Shown here in pieces: positions 34,181 to 44,341 of a stretch of 64,000 nucleotides of DNA. The stretch lies in NCBI RefSeq assembly GCF_900142445.1, contig NZ_FRAV01000025.1, positions 1-64,000 of the forward strand, given 5' to 3'. Source of the DNA: Chryseobacterium polytrichastri. GTDB taxonomy: Bacteria > Bacteroidota > Bacteroidia > Flavobacteriales > Weeksellaceae. Position 1 is the first letter of the stretch. Each line of letters starts with the position of its first letter. The translations under genes and the position numbers were made by a program. The notes beneath the pieces are model-generated. The model worked only from the letters and a program-made list of their open reading frames with translations. It had not been told where the DNA came from and searched no databases.

Positions 34181-36665
34181 ATCTATTTTCGATCCATGAG
34201 ATATTCCTTTTGTCTTTTAAAAAGTAGTTCCACCATTCCAGTACCTTTTGGTGCAGATCCTTTTTCTCATCTGAATTGGCACTCAGAGCATGTCTTCCGT
34301 TAGGGTAAAATAAGGCTACAACCTGTTTATTGTGTCTTTTGAGTCCCATGAAAAACTCCATGGTCTGATCCCACGGAACATTTTCATCCTGTTTCCCGGT
34401 CCAAAGTAATATCGGTGCATTGACTTTTTCTACATTCAGTATCGGATTATTGTTAATATAAGCTGATTTATTTATAGTATAAGACTTCATTTGGAATATA
34501 CCGGTCTCATATTGCCAGAAATAAGGACCAGTGAAATGATAGTTATACGAAAAATAGGACCGGATGATATCGCTGAGCCCTGCACCTGATATATAAGTAG
34601 CAAATCGATTAGAATGAGTGGCAATGAAGTTGGTTTCATATCCGCCAAATGAATGACCGATAAGTCCGATTTTCTGCATATTAATATTCGGATTATGACT
34701 CACCAAATCTAAAGCTTTGTTTACGCAGTCCAAGGCTGATAATCCCGGTCCTGAGTTTCCAACAACGGTATCTGGTAAGAGTACAAAATATCCTTTTTCT
34801 AAAAGGGTACGGATATCCAATTCATCCCGATTATGATAACCGGGCGTTAAATATTGGTTTGACATTTTGTTTTGAAGCTGATAAATGTGTACCACCATGG
34901 GATACTTTTTTGCAGCGTTAAAGTTTACCGGATAATACAGCAGTCCTTTTAGGGGGAGTCCATCATTGGTTGTATAGTGGATGATATCCTGTTGTAAAGC
35001 AAAGCTACCCTGATCTGTCTTACTTTCAGCAGGTATCAATCTTTTCTTTTGCCCATCATCTTTAATGAAATATAGAGTTGGAGGCATATTGTAGTTCTCT
35101 TCTAAGAAGCAAAAGCTTGTTAAGCCATCATTATATACAATGTTACGCACGCCATTTTTTGTTGGGGGGACAATTTCTTTTTGCTTGCCCTGTTTCCAAG
35201 TGAAGTAGGTGGTATAGGCTCCATCCAAAGCCTCCACAAGGAGAGGAATTTTAAGATCAATGGTATTAACTGAAAAATTCCATTGATCAGAGATCTTGGA
35301 TTGGTTGGCATTCACGATCTTCGTAGCTTTTCCTGCCGCAACTTTTAAAGCTTTCAATTTTTTGGTTTTGATTTCATACCGCCATAGATCGTTCGGACTC
35401 TCAAAGAAAATATACCGACCATCCATTGTAAAAACAGGATTTTGTAGGTTCGGTTGGGTAATAATGCTTTTTGCCATTGAATTTAATTCAAAAAGTGACC
35501 ATCTTTTTCCGTCTTCACTGCCGAGTAGGTATTTCCCATTAGAGGAACAAAAGATTTCCGATGAGCCATAATTTACTCCTTTGAGATCTTCTATTCTGCG
35601 ATAGCTTTTCATCAGTAGGTCATAGATCTGAACATCTATTAACTGCGGCTCATAGTTCAGATAGTCATGTCCTTTTGTGGGATGGAAAGCTAAAAAATAA
35701 CGATCACTATTGATGGCTGCAAAAACAGGATAGGTATGGGTAGGAAGTTCCTGCATTGTATTTACTTCGGGTTTCCAAATCCAATACGTATTTTTGGTGA
35801 TCCCTATTTTTCTGGTTTTTAGATTCTCATCAGTCCCATACCAGATGTCTACGATCTTGCTTTCAGGTTTTTTCGGGGAGTGAAGGCTTATGAAAAAAGC
35901 CATTCCCTCCTGAATTTCTGTAATTTTATAATAATCATCTTTTTCGCGAGAAACGGCAGGAAGTGAATCTGTTTTTCCGCTTAGGGTATTGATGCATACA
36001 ATCAGACTTTTATTTGACTTTTCCTCAATTTCAGTTATAAAAAGATATTTCCCTGAGGGGGACAGCTCCATTTTTTTAATCGTATTAAGGGTTGTTCTGA
36101 GTATTTTGGGTCTATTTCCTGAGAGATCAATAATTTCCTGATGACCGGCATTCTGTCTGTAGATATAGAGCTTTTTCTGACCATCGGTGACAGGGAGTTC
36201 CTGTACCCTTGTGATATATTGCAGTCTTTCATTATCGACTGTATATATAGTCAAATTAGTCTCCTGATCCAGGATGGCATATCTACCCGCTAAAGAAAGG
36301 GGAGAGGCTATTTTTACATGATCATAATTCTTCCTGTTACCCGTTTTCAAATTCCGAAACTCGGCTTTTCCTTGTCCAAAAACGAGTATTCCGTCCCCTT
36401 TTATAAAGATTGCCTGTCCACCCAGCGCTATTGTACCTGCCGGAACACTGGGTTTTTGAGTATCTACTACCAGCAGTGTATCTTGGGTCAAATCGTACCG
36501 TTTTCTAACGGCGACCCATCTTCCGTCACCGGAATAGATAGGACTGGCTAGTCGTGAAAATCCTGATATCCCGCTTTGCAGGGTATCTTTTGTGGTTTGT
36601 GCCGGAGAATAGCCGCTCACAAAGAGGATCAGCATCCATACTGTTTTTTTCAAATTAATAACCAT
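34179..36665 (-). CDS. S9 family (prolyl oligopeptidase-type) serine peptidase
   Basis: 828-aa exported enzyme. The signal peptide ends near GYSPAQ; residues 25-570 form a beta-propeller-like domain; the C-terminal 250 residues are an alpha/beta hydrolase with GHSFGG (Ser near residue 671), Asp in GKQDENVP (near 758) and His in NGRHAL (near 791), the order expected for S9. It is predicted to cleave oligopeptides in the periplasm. Its start overlaps the susD stop by 11 bp, so it belongs to the sigma-FecR-SusC-SusD operon and probably processes what the SusCD pair imports. Confidence 0.88.
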   Translation of the reverse strand: MVINLKKTVWMLILFVSGYSPAQTTKDTLQSGISGFSRLASPIYSGDGRWVAVRKRYDLTQDTLLVVDTQKPSVPAGTIALGGQAIFIKGDGILVFGQGKAEFRNLKTGNRKNYDHVKIASPLSLAGRYAILDQETNLTIYTVDNERLQYITRVQELPVTDGQKKLYIYRQNAGHQEIIDLSGNRPKILRTTLNTIKKMELSPSGKYLFITEIEEKSNKSLIVCINTLSGKTDSLPAVSREKDDYYKITEIQEGMAFFISLHSPKKPESKIVDIWYGTDENLKTRKIGITKNTYWIWKPEVNTMQELPTHTYPVFAAINSDRYFLAFHPTKGHDYLNYEPQLIDVQIYDLLMKSYRRIEDLKGVNYGSSEIFCSSNGKYLLGSEDGKRWSLFELNSMAKSIITQPNLQNPVFTMDGRYIFFESPNDLWRYEIKTKKLKALKVAAGKATKIVNANQSKISDQWNFSVNTIDLKIPLLVEALDGAYTTYFTWKQGKQKEIVPPTKNGVRNIVYNDGLTSFCFLEENYNMPPTLYFIKDDGQKKRLIPAESKTDQGSFALQQDIIHYTTNDGLPLKGLLYYPVNFNAAKKYPMVVHIYQLQNKMSNQYLTPGYHNRDELDIRTLLEKGYFVLLPDTVVGNSGPGLSALDCVNKALDLVSHNPNINMQKIGLIGHSFGGYETNFIATHSNRFATYISGAGLSDIIRSYFSYNYHFTGPYFWQYETGIFQMKSYTINKSAYINNNPILNVEKVNAPILLWTGKQDENVPWDQTMEFFMGLKRHNKQVVALFYPNGRHALSANSDEKKDLHQKVLEWWNYFLKDKRNISWIENR

Positions 36666-38028
36666 TGTTTTGAGGATTTAAGTAGGCATTAAGTAATATC
36701 TCTGGCTGCGGTAAAGGCCATACATCATGGTATGATTTCCAGTTGGGTTTTACCGATACCAATGTATTCAGGAGATTTGTACGCTTCAAGTCCAGAAAAC
36801 GGTGTCCCATTTCGGTAAAGAACTCTTTTCTGTTTTCAAGTACAATCTCACTCAGAAGTAGAGATTGTGTTGTTGCACCTGTCAAAGCTGTAAGACCGGC
36901 TCTCTGCCTTGTGGCATTCACAAAAGGCAATACTTCCGGTAATTTATTCTGTTGTACCAAGGCTTCTGCTAAGAGCAGGTACGCTTCTTCCAGACGAAAT
37001 ACGATAGAGTATTCGGTTGTATTATTGGTTCGGTTTTTATATTTATCTGCCCGATACCAGGTGTTTCCATTAAAACTTACAACTGCCATCCAGTTTTGTT
37101 TTCTAAGGTCCACACTAGAAAAATTATTAATCAGATTCTGTGATAATGCATAATTGTTTGGCGCAGAATTATTGAAATAATAAGTAGATGCTTCTTTAGT
37201 TCCGTCTCCCGGATTTTTAGGTTTTAGCTGCCATAGAATATGCATGCCTGATTTTTGGAATACTTTGGTTATATTATTTTCAAACTGATACAACGGGCTT
37301 TGTACAATATTTTTCAAAACAAGCTCTGCATCATTCCATCGGTGCTGGAGGAGATATATTTTAGCGAGCATGAGCTGTGCTGTCTTTTTATTGGGATAGA
37401 TACGTTCCGTATTGCGGTAGTCATCGGTTAATAAATTGGCTGCTTGATTTAGATCGCTTTCCAATTTGTTTACAACCTCGGAAGAGGATGTTTTGGATAG
37501 GATTTGATTGATTTGATAATTCGTAGTAACAGGGTAGGGAATATCTCCGAAGATTTGATGCAGGTAAAAATATAAGATTGATCTCATAAGGAGTGCTTCG
37601 CCTTTGATCCTGTTTCTTTCGACTATTGGTAATGCCAGTGAATTTTGCACCCCTTCTATAATGGCATTTGCAATATAGATGTTTTGGTAAGCAGAGGTCC
37701 AATAGGAATAAATTTCTGTATTCGTTTGAATTTGCTGATTACGGTAGATATCAAATATTGCATTGGTGGATGTTGTGGCATAGCAATCCAGATCATCTGT
37801 ATAACTTCCCAAAGTTGGCCCGCTTTGATCACCTGCAATTGGGGAATTCTCATATAAACGAGCATATAAACCGGCAAGGGCTGCATTGGCAGTTTGTACA
37901 TCCTCAAATACCTGTTTTGTAGTGATCTGGTTATTGGGAATTTCAACTTCCAGGAGCTTTTCACAGGAGATGGTAATTTTTAAAAGGAAAAATATAATGA
38001 TGAGATATATTATTTTATATGTTTTCAT
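36655..38028 (-). CDS. RagB/SusD-family surface lipoprotein (locus A)
   Basis: 457-aa lipoprotein with lipobox KITISC (Cys near 22), the N-terminal VEIPNNQITTKQVFEDVQTANAA helix typical of SusD-like proteins, TPR-like helices, and the C-terminal hallmark EMGHRFLDLKR followed by PLPQPEILLN near the end. It acts as the lid and substrate binder over its TonB-dependent partner encoded 11 bp upstream. Substrate cannot be read from sequence, but the adjoining peptidase suggests peptides. Confidence 0.92.
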   Translation of the reverse strand: MKTYKIIYLIIIFFLLKITISCEKLLEVEIPNNQITTKQVFEDVQTANAALAGLYARLYENSPIAGDQSGPTLGSYTDDLDCYATTSTNAIFDIYRNQQIQTNTEIYSYWTSAYQNIYIANAIIEGVQNSLALPIVERNRIKGEALLMRSILYFYLHQIFGDIPYPVTTNYQINQILSKTSSSEVVNKLESDLNQAANLLTDDYRNTERIYPNKKTAQLMLAKIYLLQHRWNDAELVLKNIVQSPLYQFENNITKVFQKSGMHILWQLKPKNPGDGTKEASTYYFNNSAPNNYALSQNLINNFSSVDLRKQNWMAVVSFNGNTWYRADKYKNRTNNTTEYSIVFRLEEAYLLLAEALVQQNKLPEVLPFVNATRQRAGLTALTGATTQSLLLSEIVLENRKEFFTEMGHRFLDLKRTNLLNTLVSVKPNWKSYHDVWPLPQPEILLNAYLNPQNNGY

Positions 38029-38039
38029 AAGTAGTGATT

Positions 38040-41000
38040 TTAAAGATTAAACTGAGCGCCAAACGAATAGGTTCTTAATGGGGGCAGAAATCCCATAAAC
38101 GTAAATTCGGGATCGATTCCAAAATACTGAGTCCAGGTAACAAGGTTCTGTCCCTGAAAAAAGATTTTTACGTCTTTGAAAACCGAATTATTTAGTGGGA
38201 TTCGGTAGCCGATTTGTAGGTTTTTAAGTCGAATAAATGAGGCATCCGAAACGGCTGCTGTAGAGTTTTGAAATAGATTATGGGATGTATTTCCTCCCGA
38301 TCTGTAGGGCATATAAAAGCCATCGGGATTTTCAGCAGACCATACATTCAGGACTTCGAGCGGTTGATTGGTCATCCCACCGGGTACCGGCATGATGCTG
38401 TTATAATTTCGGTTTCTTTGTTTGACAAATTGAAATAAAACAGACAGGTCCCAGTTTTTGTAGCGAAAGGTATTGTTCCAGCCTCCGAAATATTGAACGC
38501 CTATTTTTTCGATCACTTTATTATCATCCGGTGAGGATATCTTCCCATCTCCATTGAAATCGGTAAATCGGTATTGTCCAATTTGTGGATTAATTCCTTC
38601 CAGTTGATAGACCTTTATGATTGTGATGGGCTGCCCAATGACATACTGATTGGCATAAGTAGATCCTTCCAGTCCCGGGAAAGCAAGCAATTTATTTTTT
38701 GGAAAACTGATGTTAAGCCCTGTTTCCCAGGAGACACCACCTGACTTAATAGGACGTGCATTGAGTTCCAATTCAAACCCTGTATTTTCTACGGTAGCCG
38801 GCAGGTTGGCCAACACCGAAGGGAAGCCGGTCATGGAAGGCAGCTGAATACCCACCAATTGGTTAGAAGAAATGTTTCGGTACCATGCTGCGGTTAGGTT
38901 GAGTCGGTTTTTTAAAAATCCCAGTTCTAAGGCTGTTTCCAGTTTCGTAGTCTTTTCCCAACTGTAATCAGGATTATATAAACGGGAGGGCAGGAGCCCT
39001 AAAGTGGCATTATAGAGGGATGAAGAAACGGTATAAGTATCCAAATACTGATAGTCCCCGATTTGATCACTTCCTGCGGAACCGTAACTGCCACGGAGCT
39101 TGCCAAAATTCAGCCAGTTTTCACTTTCCATGAATTTTTCCTTGGAGAAAAGCCATGCAGCACCTACAGCACCGAAGTTGGCAAATCTTTTATTGGGACC
39201 AAAACGGCTGCTGCCATCTCTTCTCCCTGTTATATTTAGGATATACCTATTTTTAAACTGATAATTTAACCTTCCGAAGACGGCTGCATACCGGTATTCT
39301 GTACGGATTTGATCAGAAATTGTTTTGGTCTGTGCAGCTCCTATATTCTCTATAAATACATTGCTTTCAAATCCTACACCAGTCATGGTACCCTGTTTGT
39401 TCACTTCCCGTTGGAATGTTCCTCCTACTAAAACATCAAATTCATGTCGGTTCTTTTTATAGCTCCAATTGATCTGAGGCTCCATGATAAAAGAAAACCG
39501 ATCCTGATTATTCTGTGATGCTCTGGAAGTCGCACTCGACTGCCCGAGGGCAAAAGACGGATTGTACATGGTATTGGGCTGCAACGCGATTTCATTAAAA
39601 GTCTGGTAATTGATTCCCCCGTTGAGTTTAATTCTGACATGGGGAAACAGCTCATATTGAGAATTGATATTGGTCAGGAATTGTTTACTTTCATTGGAAT
39701 AGGTACTGTTGTAGGCAGCTACGGGATTAGCAAAGGTATTGCTCTCCCAATTCAGGCTTCCGTCCTGATGATAGAGATCAGGAGCATTGGGGGAGAGCCA
39801 GTATGATTGTCGGGTAATATCAGATCTCAGGACATTGTTTTTCTGATTAGAAAACAGATTGGATATGTTGAGCTGAAATTTCTTATCCGGTGAGTGATGG
39901 GCGATGTTACTCGATATATTGTTGCTTACGTATTTAAAACCTTTTCCGAACGCGGTGGTTTGTTCGTTATGCCCCAGACTTAATAAAAAGGTAGTCGTCT
40001 CACTGCCTCCACTTAAAGAAAGCTGGGAATTGGAAGACGCAGCTGTATTTCCAATGAGTACTTTGTTCCAATCTGAATAACGATTCTGCTCCCATGTGCC
40101 GTTGATGTCATACGCCGTAGCGAGATAATTCGTGATATTGTCATTGGTAAATGCCTGTTTTCTCATCTCCAGATATTGCGGTGTACTCATCATTTTCATC
40201 TTCGATGCTACCTTACTAAGTCCATAAGTAGAGGTAAAATGTAGAACCAGTTTTCCCGATTTGCCTTTTTTAGTGGTGATCAGGACCACTCCGTTAGCTC
40301 CCCGCGATCCATATATGGCGGTAGCATCAGCGTCCTTGAGGACCTCTAAACTTTCGATATCATTGGGGTTGAAGCTGTTGAGGGGATTGATACTGGCTCC
40401 CGGTAATACGACCCCGGAATAAGGAGAAGTCATTTCACTACCCATAGGGACACCGTCAATAATATACAATGAGGCATTACCCGCAGTTCTCAGACTGTTT
40501 TTACCTCTGATCTGAATATCAAATCCGCCACCCGGAACTCCTGAGTTTTGGGTAATATTGACTCCAGCCATTCGTCCCTGCAGGGTAGAGAGTACATTGG
40601 TGACCGGTTGATTTTCGATGTCTTTGGCGGTCACTTTTGAAATACTTCCGGTACGTTCCTTATCCTTTACGGCGTAATATCCGGCATTGAGGGTAATTTC
40701 TTCAATTTTTGTTTCCCTGTTAGAAAGCTCTAGGGTATCCTTTTGTTTTTGAACTGTCCTCAATAGCTGGGTATGGTTCAAGGTATCTGATACAGCAGAA
40801 ACTTTCAATGTTTTCTTCCGGATAATAACCGTATTTTGATAGATAAGGGCTTCAAAAGGCAGTCCTTTAAGGATCTTATTCAGGCAGTCTAGTACGTTTT
40901 CATGGGTACATTTTACCCCCTGAATCTTATAGCTTTTCAAGGATTCTTTAGAATAAGCAAACTGTTGAAGTTTATTCTCCAGTAAAAAGCTTTCAACTGC

Positions 41001-41123
41001 TTGCGGCGCAGGAATTTTTCCCGCCATATAATTAACCTTCATTTTAGAAAGGTCTTGTTGCTGTCCACAGAGGAAGTTTATTCCCACAATAAGGAATAGG
41101 ACAGCCGTGCAAATATTTTTCAT
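38040..41123 (-). CDS. SusC/RagA TonB-linked outer-membrane transporter (locus A)
   Basis: 1027 aa. Signal peptide ending FLCGQ; a secretin/TonB short N-terminal (STN) domain at about residues 45-105, which links transporter occupancy to FecR; a plug domain with VPGGGFDIQIRGKNSL, YIIDGVP and AIYGSRGANGVVLITTKKG; then a 22-strand-type barrel ending in SFGAQFNL. Unlike the paralogue at 45698, it has no obvious carboxypeptidase-like (CarboxypepD_reg) domain between STN and plug. Energised by TonB, partnered with the SusD downstream. Confidence 0.93.
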   Translation of the reverse strand: MKNICTAVLFLIVGINFLCGQQQDLSKMKVNYMAGKIPAPQAVESFLLENKLQQFAYSKESLKSYKIQGVKCTHENVLDCLNKILKGLPFEALIYQNTVIIRKKTLKVSAVSDTLNHTQLLRTVQKQKDTLELSNRETKIEEITLNAGYYAVKDKERTGSISKVTAKDIENQPVTNVLSTLQGRMAGVNITQNSGVPGGGFDIQIRGKNSLRTAGNASLYIIDGVPMGSEMTSPYSGVVLPGASINPLNSFNPNDIESLEVLKDADATAIYGSRGANGVVLITTKKGKSGKLVLHFTSTYGLSKVASKMKMMSTPQYLEMRKQAFTNDNITNYLATAYDINGTWEQNRYSDWNKVLIGNTAASSNSQLSLSGGSETTTFLLSLGHNEQTTAFGKGFKYVSNNISSNIAHHSPDKKFQLNISNLFSNQKNNVLRSDITRQSYWLSPNAPDLYHQDGSLNWESNTFANPVAAYNSTYSNESKQFLTNINSQYELFPHVRIKLNGGINYQTFNEIALQPNTMYNPSFALGQSSATSRASQNNQDRFSFIMEPQINWSYKKNRHEFDVLVGGTFQREVNKQGTMTGVGFESNVFIENIGAAQTKTISDQIRTEYRYAAVFGRLNYQFKNRYILNITGRRDGSSRFGPNKRFANFGAVGAAWLFSKEKFMESENWLNFGKLRGSYGSAGSDQIGDYQYLDTYTVSSSLYNATLGLLPSRLYNPDYSWEKTTKLETALELGFLKNRLNLTAAWYRNISSNQLVGIQLPSMTGFPSVLANLPATVENTGFELELNARPIKSGGVSWETGLNISFPKNKLLAFPGLEGSTYANQYVIGQPITIIKVYQLEGINPQIGQYRFTDFNGDGKISSPDDNKVIEKIGVQYFGGWNNTFRYKNWDLSVLFQFVKQRNRNYNSIMPVPGGMTNQPLEVLNVWSAENPDGFYMPYRSGGNTSHNLFQNSTAAVSDASFIRLKNLQIGYRIPLNNSVFKDVKIFFQGQNLVTWTQYFGIDPEFTFMGFLPPLRTYSFGAQFNL

Positions 41124-41184
41124 ATTTTTGCATGGTATTAAAAATTAGTAACTCAGTGAAGATTTTGTTATTAGTTTGGTACGT

Positions 41185-41208
41185 GACCGACGGTTGCCCC
41201 CGTCGGTC
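41185..41208. repeat. hairpin in the FecR-SusC gap (locus A)
   Basis: GACCGACGG 41185-41193 pairs perfectly with CCGTCGGTC 41200-41208. Nearby GTGTC/GACAC forms a second small hairpin at about 41251-41264. Neither is followed by a T run on the minus strand, so an mRNA processing or attenuation role upstream of susC is more likely than simple termination. Confidence 0.5.
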
Positions 41209-41270
41209 GTTTTGTACATCACTTTTTCTATCTTTCAGGGACTAGGGCGAGTGTCATCAGACACCATAAC

Positions 41271-42104
41271 CTATTTTTCCAGTTCAAATGTTGAATCATT
41301 GTTTTTTCTGATATTTAAATTAAGCTGTAATGCCAGTGTCTGTACAAATGTTTCTGCTAAAACATTGGGTGTTGTGATCGTGATCTTAGTGTTTTCTATT
41401 TCTGTAGGGTAATGTACTTTGATTCCGTATGCTTTTTCGATAACGCTTATAGCATCATTTATGGGACATTCGGTAAATGATAATGCTGCGGATTTATTTT
41501 TTGTTGTAGCAGAAGGTAGATCTGCTGTTTGGGATACAGAAGCTGCTTCTGAAATTCCAAAATTGGTAAATGTTTGCTTGGGAGCAAGGGTAACAGGATC
41601 TTTAGGATGAGCTGTCCTATAGACCAGTACTTTACCTTCAAAGAGATCAACTTTAAAAGTTTTACCACTTTGTGATACCTTAAAAACAGTTCCTAATACC
41701 TTTGTTTCGTAGCCTTTTCCGTGGACAATAAAAGGATGTTCTTTAGATTTTGCCACCCGAAATACAGCATCTCCGTCAAGGTAGACGTCTCTGGTATCTG
41801 AGGGGAATGATTTTTCAACCTTTAGTATACTGCCTTTGGATAGGATTACCAGTGAGTGATCCGGTAATACAATTTTGAGAGCCGCCATTTCTGCGGTATA
41901 GATATCCGGTCTGATATAGGTATTATATCCGAAAATACTGCCAATTAAGATTAGAATGGCTACTGAGGCAGCCACTGAGTAGGTAATTATTTTACTCTTT
42001 TTCTTTTCTCTTTCACGTTTTCTAATGTTTGAAAGGATATTTCCCCACATCTGGTCTGCTTCTTCACGTGTAGGGGGTAATATATCGTGTTGTTTTTCGT
42101 CCAT
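41271..42104 (-). CDS. FecR-family anti-sigma factor (locus A)
   Basis: 277-aa inner-membrane protein: a cytoplasmic N-terminus (~40 residues, RKREREKKK before the span), one membrane segment (about 41-62), a FecR domain (VYLDGDAVFRVAKSKEHPFIVHGKGYETKVLGTVFKV) and a C-terminal DUF4974-like domain near residues 210-275. It senses the STN domain of its SusC and controls the sigma factor encoded just upstream (92 bp). Full length. Confidence 0.92.
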   Translation of the reverse strand: MDEKQHDILPPTREEADQMWGNILSNIRKREREKKKSKIITYSVAASVAILILIGSIFGYNTYIRPDIYTAEMAALKIVLPDHSLVILSKGSILKVEKSFPSDTRDVYLDGDAVFRVAKSKEHPFIVHGKGYETKVLGTVFKVSQSGKTFKVDLFEGKVLVYRTAHPKDPVTLAPKQTFTNFGISEAASVSQTADLPSATTKNKSAALSFTECPINDAISVIEKAYGIKVHYPTEIENTKITITTPNVLAETFVQTLALQLNLNIRKNNDSTFELEK

Positions 42105-42196
42105 AACATACGTCTATATTATATATTAGGACAGAAATGAAAAAACGGACAGTTTTGTTAAGAGACTTTAACTTATTTTAACTGTTTTTAGGATAA

Positions 42197-42712
42197 TTAA
42201 GCTTGTTTTTTAAGAAAAATCATCACTTGTGAGATATGATGTTTTACTTTATGATGAGGAATCTGAAGTTGGTGTGCAATTTCTTCCTGTGTAATCCCTT
42301 GTAATTTGTTCAGGGTGAAAATCTTTTTACGTAAAGGAGGCAGGGATTCAATATTTTTTGTGATGGCTTCCAGCTGGTTTTCCTTGGTGAGCTTAGATAG
42401 TAACTGCTGATAAGAATCGTCGGGTTCTTCCAAAAGCAGGGGGACAGTGTCTGAAAGTCTTTTTTGTTCCGCTTTTATAAATTTTGCGATTTCCTGTTTG
42501 CAGGTATTGAAAATAATATTCTCTGTATTTACTCCCAGCAATGATCTACGATACTCCCATAGGTGCGAAAAAACATTCTGTGTAATGTCGGTAACATTTT
42601 CGCGTCCTTTAACCTTTCTGGCAATAGACATGAAAACTTTATAATAATAGCTTTCATAGATATGTTTATACCTCTGTTCTTCCTGATTAATATGTCGTGA
42701 GAAAAATTTCAA
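42197..42712 (-). CDS. ECF sigma factor (Bacteroidota FecI type, locus A)
   Basis: 171 aa with sigma region 2 (YKVFMSIARKVKGRENVTDI, then FSHLWEYR) and region 4 (RKKIFTLNKLQGITQEEIAHQLQI). Region 2 departs from the usual DAEDIVQDVF sequence (VTDITQNVFSHLW), but spacing is normal. Together with the FecR and SusC downstream it forms a cell-surface signalling unit that likely activates this operon when substrate binds. Confidence 0.9.
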   Translation of the reverse strand: MKFFSRHINQEEQRYKHIYESYYYKVFMSIARKVKGRENVTDITQNVFSHLWEYRRSLLGVNTENIIFNTCKQEIAKFIKAEQKRLSDTVPLLLEEPDDSYQQLLSKLTKENQLEAITKNIESLPPLRKKIFTLNKLQGITQEEIAHQLQIPHHKVKHHISQVMIFLKKQA

Positions 42713-43058
42713 TGGTTAGTTTTAGATGTTACAAATTTATCTATTTTTTCAATGCAAACTCCGTTTCACAGGATAGTAGCGTTTAGTGTTATTTCTATTT
42801 CTTTAATAAAAGGTGAAGTGGGATCAATTTCTTATAATGGTACTCGTACCAAAATAATGTCAAAAAATTAGGCTGTAAGAAAAGTGAACCAATATTCTTT
42901 TGGAATTAAATTGTAGTTTTATTATTTGTAATCTGTTTTATATCAATTGAATAGTTTGTGTTTTCTTATTTTTTATTGAAATATTTCTTAAATTTACTAT
43001 GTCTTTTGTTTGATAAAAAATAAATAACTAATTGCTATAATTATTAAATTTTAATATC
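42713..43058. other. intergenic between divergent sigma/peptide genes
   Basis: 346 bp of AT-rich sequence between the start of the locus A sigma gene and the Cys-rich peptide gene. It should hold both promoters, but I found no full TTTG-N19-TAnnTTTG match and no clear repeat array. Confidence 0.4.
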
Positions 43059-43394
43059 ATGAAAGCTACATTGACATTATTGTTTTTACTGATTTCATTG
43101 ACTTGTTTTTCCCAAGCACAATATATTTGCCCCGGATCAAAAATTCCTGATGGGTGGATTATAGTTGGGCAAACACCATGTGGGGGACAATGTGGAGACA
43201 GAGCGGGGCAAATATGTAATATGATTATTATTAAAGATATTTCGGGTGCTAAGGTTGGAGTAGAAGAAAGTGCCTGTCCCGGATCACAAATCCCTGACGG
43301 CTGGGTTATCGTTAGACAGGAACCATGTGGGGGGCAATGTGGGGATAGAGCCGGACAGGTATGTAACAGGCAGATTATTAAGAAGCTGAAATAA
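43059..43394 (+). CDS. secreted Cys-rich protein with an exact tandem duplication
   Basis: 111 aa. The signal peptide ends at about residue 20 (CFSQA). The mature part is two copies of one about 36-residue module at residues 24-59 and 73-108, each CPGSxIPDGWxIVxQxPCGG followed by QCGDRAGQxCN. Cysteine spacing is identical: C-x16-C-x3-C-x7-C (24, 41, 45, 53 and 73, 90, 94, 102). I know no named family. The even cysteines and repetition suggest a disulfide-stabilised secreted protein or repeat-encoded peptide precursor. It lies alone between the two sigma operons. Confidence 0.72.
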   Translation: MKATLTLLFLLISLTCFSQAQYICPGSKIPDGWIIVGQTPCGGQCGDRAGQICNMIIIKDISGAKVGVEESACPGSQIPDGWVIVRQEPCGGQCGDRAGQVCNRQIIKKLK

Positions 43395-43599
43395 ATAATT
43401 TTGAGGCTGTATACTATATTTTAAACTAAAGATTTGTTTCACCATAAATCTTCAGTTTCGTCATGAGCTTTATACTCTATAAATTGTTAGATTTGAGAGA
43501 TTCCAGTACTTAAGTGATTCTATCTAAAGAGGATTACCTCAAATATTACCAAATGTGCTAACATTTTTTTACCTTTAATTTCACATCGAATTCCGCTCC

Positions 43600-44190
43600 A
43601 TGAAGTCCTCACCAACCACCACAGAAAAGGATCTGCTGCTTAGGCTGCGGGATGGGGATCAGCAGGCTTTTGGAGAGCTTTACCGAATGTATAGCAAGCG
43701 TATCTTTATTAATACTGTGAAAATGGTAAAAGATGAGGATGAGGCTCAGGAAATTTTACAGGATGTGTTCATCAGGATATGGAACAACCGTAAGAATATA
43801 GATCCTGATAAATCTTTTCAGTCTTATCTTTTTTCTATTGCTAAAAATCTTGTCCGTGATTTTTTCCGCAAGGCTGCCTTGGACCGAAAACTTCAGGAGA
43901 TGCTTATTGCAAGGGGTACGGAACTCTACGATCACATTGAGAGCGAATTATACCATAAAGAAAGTAATGCTATACTTAAGGTAGCTATCGAAGCATTACC
44001 AACACAACGTAAAGCAATTTTCACTCTCTGTAAAATGGAAGGTAAAAGTTACGATGAAGTGGCAATGATGATGGGGATTACGGTTTCCACGGTGGGTAAT
44101 CAACTGGTAAAAGCGACGCGCAGTGTAAAAGAATATTTTTATTTCTCGCGGCATTGTATTGCTATTGTTGCGGCATGGCTTTTCTTTTAA
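43600..44190 (+). CDS. ECF sigma factor (Bacteroidota FecI type, locus B)
   Basis: 196 aa with region 2 FGELYRMYSKRIFINTVKMV, EDEAQEILQDVFIRIWNNR, and region 4 RKAIFTLCKMEGKSYDEVAMMMGIT followed by VGNQLVKATRSVKEYF. The C-terminal 15 residues are hydrophobic (CIAIVAAWLFF), as in many sigma factors of this Bacteroidota group. Divergent from locus A; directs the FecR-SusC-SusD-TlpA operon downstream. A gap of 151 bp precedes the fecR gene. Confidence 0.93.
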   Translation: MKSSPTTTEKDLLLRLRDGDQQAFGELYRMYSKRIFINTVKMVKDEDEAQEILQDVFIRIWNNRKNIDPDKSFQSYLFSIAKNLVRDFFRKAALDRKLQEMLIARGTELYDHIESELYHKESNAILKVAIEALPTQRKAIFTLCKMEGKSYDEVAMMMGITVSTVGNQLVKATRSVKEYFYFSRHCIAIVAAWLFF

Positions 44191-44341
44191 TGTTCTATCA
44201 GATCATGAAAAAGCTAAAAATAAATATCCTGCAATAGTAGATTTATGCTCTTTTAAACAACATTTTCGGACTCCATAAAATATTTTTTTATTTCGGGTAG
44301 TAGGATCTTTCCTGCCAAGCGTAATACAAGAAAAGGACGTT

